NCBI GenBank assembly: GCA_018816765.1
Contig: JAHIUX010000075.1
Coordinates: 1 to 64,000 of the forward strand
From: Bacteroidota bacterium
GTDB lineage: Bacteria; Bacteroidota; Bacteroidia; Bacteroidales; F082
DNA length: 64,000 bases
Direction: 5' to 3'
Part shown: in pieces, positions 62,601-64,000 of the stretch
How positions within the stretch are numbered: position 1 is the stretch's first letter
Layout: every line of letters starts with the position of its first letter
Program-made: the position numbers and the translations under genes
The notes under the pieces: generated by a model
What the model was told of the DNA's origin: nothing
The model's database searches: none
The model's input: only the letters and a program-made list of their open reading frames with translations

Positions 62601-62650
62601 AACAAAAACAAGCGTGTACTACTGAACTGTTGACGTATTAATTGTTTCAT
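59645..62650 (-). CDS. GH3 (NagZ-like) and class C beta-lactamase-like hydrolase fusion
   Basis: A 1001-residue exported two-enzyme protein with signal MKQLIRQQF...SGLHAQ. Residues 45-380 are a GH3 N domain of the NagZ type, with KHFPGHGDT (218-226) supplying the acid-base residues and VTDALDMKG with nucleophile D305. Residues about 400-570 are the GH3 C domain. Residues 600-1000 are a serine hydrolase: S669-x-x-K672 (SLTK), Y785-S-D787 and a late HSGFTG. The pairing of a glucosaminidase with a peptidase-like domain points to peptidoglycan turnover in the periplasm. A -7 element immediately upstream supports the start. Confidence 0.88.
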   Translation of the reverse strand: MKQLIRQQFSSTRLFLFFLSFVFVSGLHAQDEAIAAADLPDEQAWVDSVYNSLNAEQRIAQLFVVRANQPGRAYDSRIEGWIKLYNIGGVTFFKGTPVDQLVQTNRWQQLAKTPLLISIDGEWGLAMRLDNTVSYPMQMTLGAVQNDSLIGDMGIQIAEQCNRMGIQMNFAPVVDVNSNPANPVIGMRSFGERPENVAKKAWMYANSLQKNNIIATAKHFPGHGDTYADSHKTLPVVNATMKRLEEVEFVPFRQLIDSGIGGVMVAHLYLPALENKKDLASTLSPKIVGDLLKQKMDFKGLIVTDALDMKGVTAYHPPGKIELMALMAGNDVLLLPENLPIAIQSIAKAASEKADVASRVEESCRKILAYKYRAGLHVYRPSYTENLIQDLNQPQYATLASRLYDEAITLLKNEDGIIPLLKHDSLRIATLSTGYGKATTFQLALENGGLKADHFALPKAPVKAQTEKLYSDLSAYDLVVVSVQNTNILAAKKFGIDPQTIAFINQLIKTKKVLLCVFASPYSLAYFNHQDMLNGLVVAYQDNILAESSAARLILGSVLPQGKLPVSVDQHWQVGAGISAGQSPETVHDSIKTDTSVVVSKAVSIPMLNEKILHKVDSIALDGISKRAFPGCQIVASLNGQIIYNKCFGYHTYENTRVVMPDDLYDLASLTKMLASTMAIMKLTEEGKLMLSDTLGRFFPYLKGTDKARIPLSDIMTHQSGFTDWIPFYLETMTKTGLDTSIYCTAMDVMHPNRVAEGIYARRNYKNVIFGKIAESKMKKKEYRYSDLGFYFMPAIVEMLTNIPFDIYLETAFYQPLKLTHTLFQPLTRFDRDIIVPTELDNDFRKQLIQGDVHDQGAALLGGISGHAGLFSNAAEVATIMQLLINGGNWNGIQLLKPETIQQYTAVQYPGKDNRRGLGFDKPPLKPGEKLRMPSINASQQSYGHSGFTGTFAWADPANKLVVVFLSNRVYPDSKNGMISKLDVRTRIHDLFYEAIKDIKE

Positions 62651-62666
62651 TGTGCTGAATTCAGGC

Positions 62667-62674
62667 CAAAAATA
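62667..62674 (-). promoter_or_regulatory. -7 element TATTTTTG of the GH3 fusion operon
   Basis: TAnnTTTG match on the minus strand 17-24 nt before the ATG; it rules out the longer in-frame start at 62716. Confidence 0.5.
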
Positions 62675-62844
62675 GCAATTTTCTACAATTTCAGTCAGTC
62701 TTTTATGCCTAAGCAAGGCTGAGAAAAGCCAGGTGTCAGCATGGGTTGAACGAGCTTCAAAGGTTTCAGTGAAGTAATGGCTTTGTTGCTGAGATCATTA
62801 ACAGGCTGTTGATAAGTGATGCAGTGATTTTTTGTTGAATGCCG

Positions 62845-62852
62845 TAACTTTG
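62845..62852 (+). promoter_or_regulatory. -7 element TAACTTTG of the transketolase gene
   Basis: TAnnTTTG match 59 nt before the ATG. Confidence 0.5.
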
Positions 62853-62910
62853 TTCCCCATACAGGCAGCCTGAAAGACCAACAGTCGCAGCTGCCAGCAA
62901 CACGATTACA

Positions 62911-63756
62911 ATGGCCGAATTAGCGTTTTTAACACAGATGGCGAGTCAGGTTCGCCGCGACATCATCAGGATGGTTCATGCTTGTCAATCAGGTCATCCC
63001 GGAGGTTCGCTGGGCTGTGCTGACTTCATGACAGCACTATATTTTGATCAGATGAGGCACAAACCGGACCACTTCACCATTCAGGGATTTAACGAGGATC
63101 TTTTCTTCCTTTCCAATGGGCACATCAGTCCGGTCTTCTACAGTGTGCTTGCGCGCACCGGCTATTTTCCAATTGATGAGTTGGCCACATTCAGGCAGCT
63201 GCACACGCGCCTTCAGGGTCACCCGACAACGCATGAAGGCCTGCCAGGTGTCCGGATTGCTTCCGGGTCACTGGGGCAGGGACTTTCTGTGGCATGCGGC
63301 GCAGCTCGGGCAAAAAAACTCAGACACGACGATGCCCTGGTGTTTGTGCTGATGGGTGACGGCGAGCAGCAGGAAGGACAGGTGTGGGAAGCAGCCATGT
63401 ATGCCGGCGCGCACAAACTCAGCAACCTGGTTGCCATCATTGACCACAATGGACAACAGATTGATGGTCCCCTGGAAAAAGTATTGCCCGTGGATAGCCT
63501 CAAAGCAAAATATGAGGCGTTTGGCTGGCAGGTGAAGCCCTTCGACGGCAATGATATGCATCAGGTTGTGGCTACATTGAACGCGGCTAGAGCAGACGCA
63601 GGAAAAGACGGCCCCCAATTGCTATTGATGAAGACTGAGATGGGAAAAGGGGTCGATTTTATGGAAGGAACGCACAAATGGCATGGTGTTGCGCCTAACG
63701 ACGAACAGGCTGCCAATGCACTGTCGCAACTCGAAGAGACCTTCGGCGATTATTGA
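62911..63756 (+). CDS. Transketolase, N-terminal (ThDP pyrimidine-binding) subunit
   Basis: A 281-residue protein that matches the first half of transketolase: HPGGSLGCADFMTALYF, FFLSNGHISPVFYSVLARTGYF, GSLGQGLSVACGAA, and the thiamine diphosphate motif VLMGDGEQQEGQVWEAAMYAGAHKLSNLVAIIDHN. It transfers two-carbon units in the pentose phosphate pathway. A second gene for the C-terminal half would be needed; it is not next on the strand, where a VWA protein follows with a 1-nt overlap (TGATG). Confidence 0.9.
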   Translation: MAELAFLTQMASQVRRDIIRMVHACQSGHPGGSLGCADFMTALYFDQMRHKPDHFTIQGFNEDLFFLSNGHISPVFYSVLARTGYFPIDELATFRQLHTRLQGHPTTHEGLPGVRIASGSLGQGLSVACGAARAKKLRHDDALVFVLMGDGEQQEGQVWEAAMYAGAHKLSNLVAIIDHNGQQIDGPLEKVLPVDSLKAKYEAFGWQVKPFDGNDMHQVVATLNAARADAGKDGPQLLLMKTEMGKGVDFMEGTHKWHGVAPNDEQAANALSQLEETFGDY

Positions 63757-64000
63757 TGGCCATCATGCATAACAACCCAAATAGCGATTTTCAGTCAAAC
63801 AGTCAGACTGGTTTTTCTGCGCAGGCAAACCAGTATCGCCTGCCTGCTTTAATGCTGTGTTTTGTCTTTATATTCAGTGTTTTGGCATATGGCCAGGCCG
63901 GAGCGAAAAAGCCCGTGAAAGAACCTTTAAAGCGCATCCTGTTTGTGGTAGATGCTTCGCAAAGCATGTGGGGTCAATGGGAGGGAAAACCCAAGATGGA
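63756..64000 (+). CDS. VWA-domain protein, N-terminal part (continues past window)
   Basis: Only the first 81 codons are inside the window. There is a polar lead, a membrane or signal helix (LPALMLCFVFIFSVLAYG, about residues 31-48) and the start of a von Willebrand A domain, ILFVVDASQSM (about 63-73), where DASQS is the MIDAS metal site. The start codon overlaps the transketolase stop (TGATG); an ATG three codons later is also possible. Role unknown. Confidence 0.7.
   Translation, partial: MAIMHNNPNSDFQSNSQTGFSAQANQYRLPALMLCFVFIFSVLAYGQAGAKKPVKEPLKRILFVVDASQSMWGQWEGKPKM

Noticed and set aside
1-64000. Mobile elements or CRISPR arrays
   Set aside because: No transposase, integrase, phage structural gene or regularly spaced direct repeat was seen.

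Overview
The window is a stretch of chromosome from a member of the Bacteroidota, most likely Bacteroidales-like. The evidence is a protein with a type IX secretion (T9SS) C-terminal sorting domain, families largely confined to this phylum (DUF2027-Smr, DUF5522, a His-rich DUF6769-like protein, Bacteroidota-type bTHX), weak Shine-Dalgarno sequences, and repeated TAnnTTTG promoter elements of the Bacteroidota sigma factor a short distance upstream of genes. Genus cannot be told from the sequence. I saw no insertion sequence, prophage, CRISPR array or rRNA. One tRNA (Arg, anticodon CCG) is present.

Layout. 1-9.8 kb: possible 3' end of a gene, DUF2027-Smr protein, a fused ResB-CcsA cytochrome c maturation protein, then a leftward phosphate operon (pstS-pstC-pstA-pstB) that ends in an outer-membrane barrel gene and has no phoU. 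9.8-20 kb: M3 peptidase lipoprotein, small acidic protein, tRNA-Arg, T9SS leucine-rich cell-surface protein, VOC and SRPBCC proteins, K+-dependent membrane pyrophosphatase, a secreted amidotransferase-like protein. 20-26 kb: leftward bfn-nupC-thyA-folA-lipoprotein operon (nucleoside uptake and dTMP/folate metabolism) and an MscS channel. 26-38 kb: glycine decarboxylase P-protein; a Cys/Met PLP lyase divergent from an Lrp regulator; a polytopic membrane protein, DUF5522, a hybrid histidine kinase, recQ-mpg DNA repair pair, HU. 38-49 kb: fmt, a TPR membrane protein, a secreted protein, a nucleotidyltransferase/DUF1801 pair and a leftward heavy-metal RND efflux operon (His-rich protein, adaptor, pump, outer-membrane channel; the channel gene carries a frameshift). 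49-53.6 kb: FadL-type barrel plus secreted partner, divergent from a Cys-rich Crp/Fnr regulator; trmH; bTHX. 53.8-64 kb: a two-gene operon that I read as murL-murD2, YqgE, rhomboid protease, CDF transporter, a GH3-serine hydrolase fusion, a transketolase N-terminal half and the start of a VWA protein.

The most notable system is the pair at 53.9-56.5 kb. One gene encodes a MurD-family ligase with a non-canonical amino-acid pocket (NDSIAT instead of NDSKAT), and the overlapping upstream gene resembles MurL, the UDP-MurNAc-L-Ala-L-Glu epimerase known from Xanthomonas. If correct, this organism puts D-Glu in peptidoglycan by adding L-Glu first and epimerising it on the nucleotide precursor, instead of using glutamate racemase. 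Close by is a NagZ-like GH3/serine hydrolase fusion that probably acts on the same cell wall. Start codons were revised for many genes using signal peptides and promoter positions.
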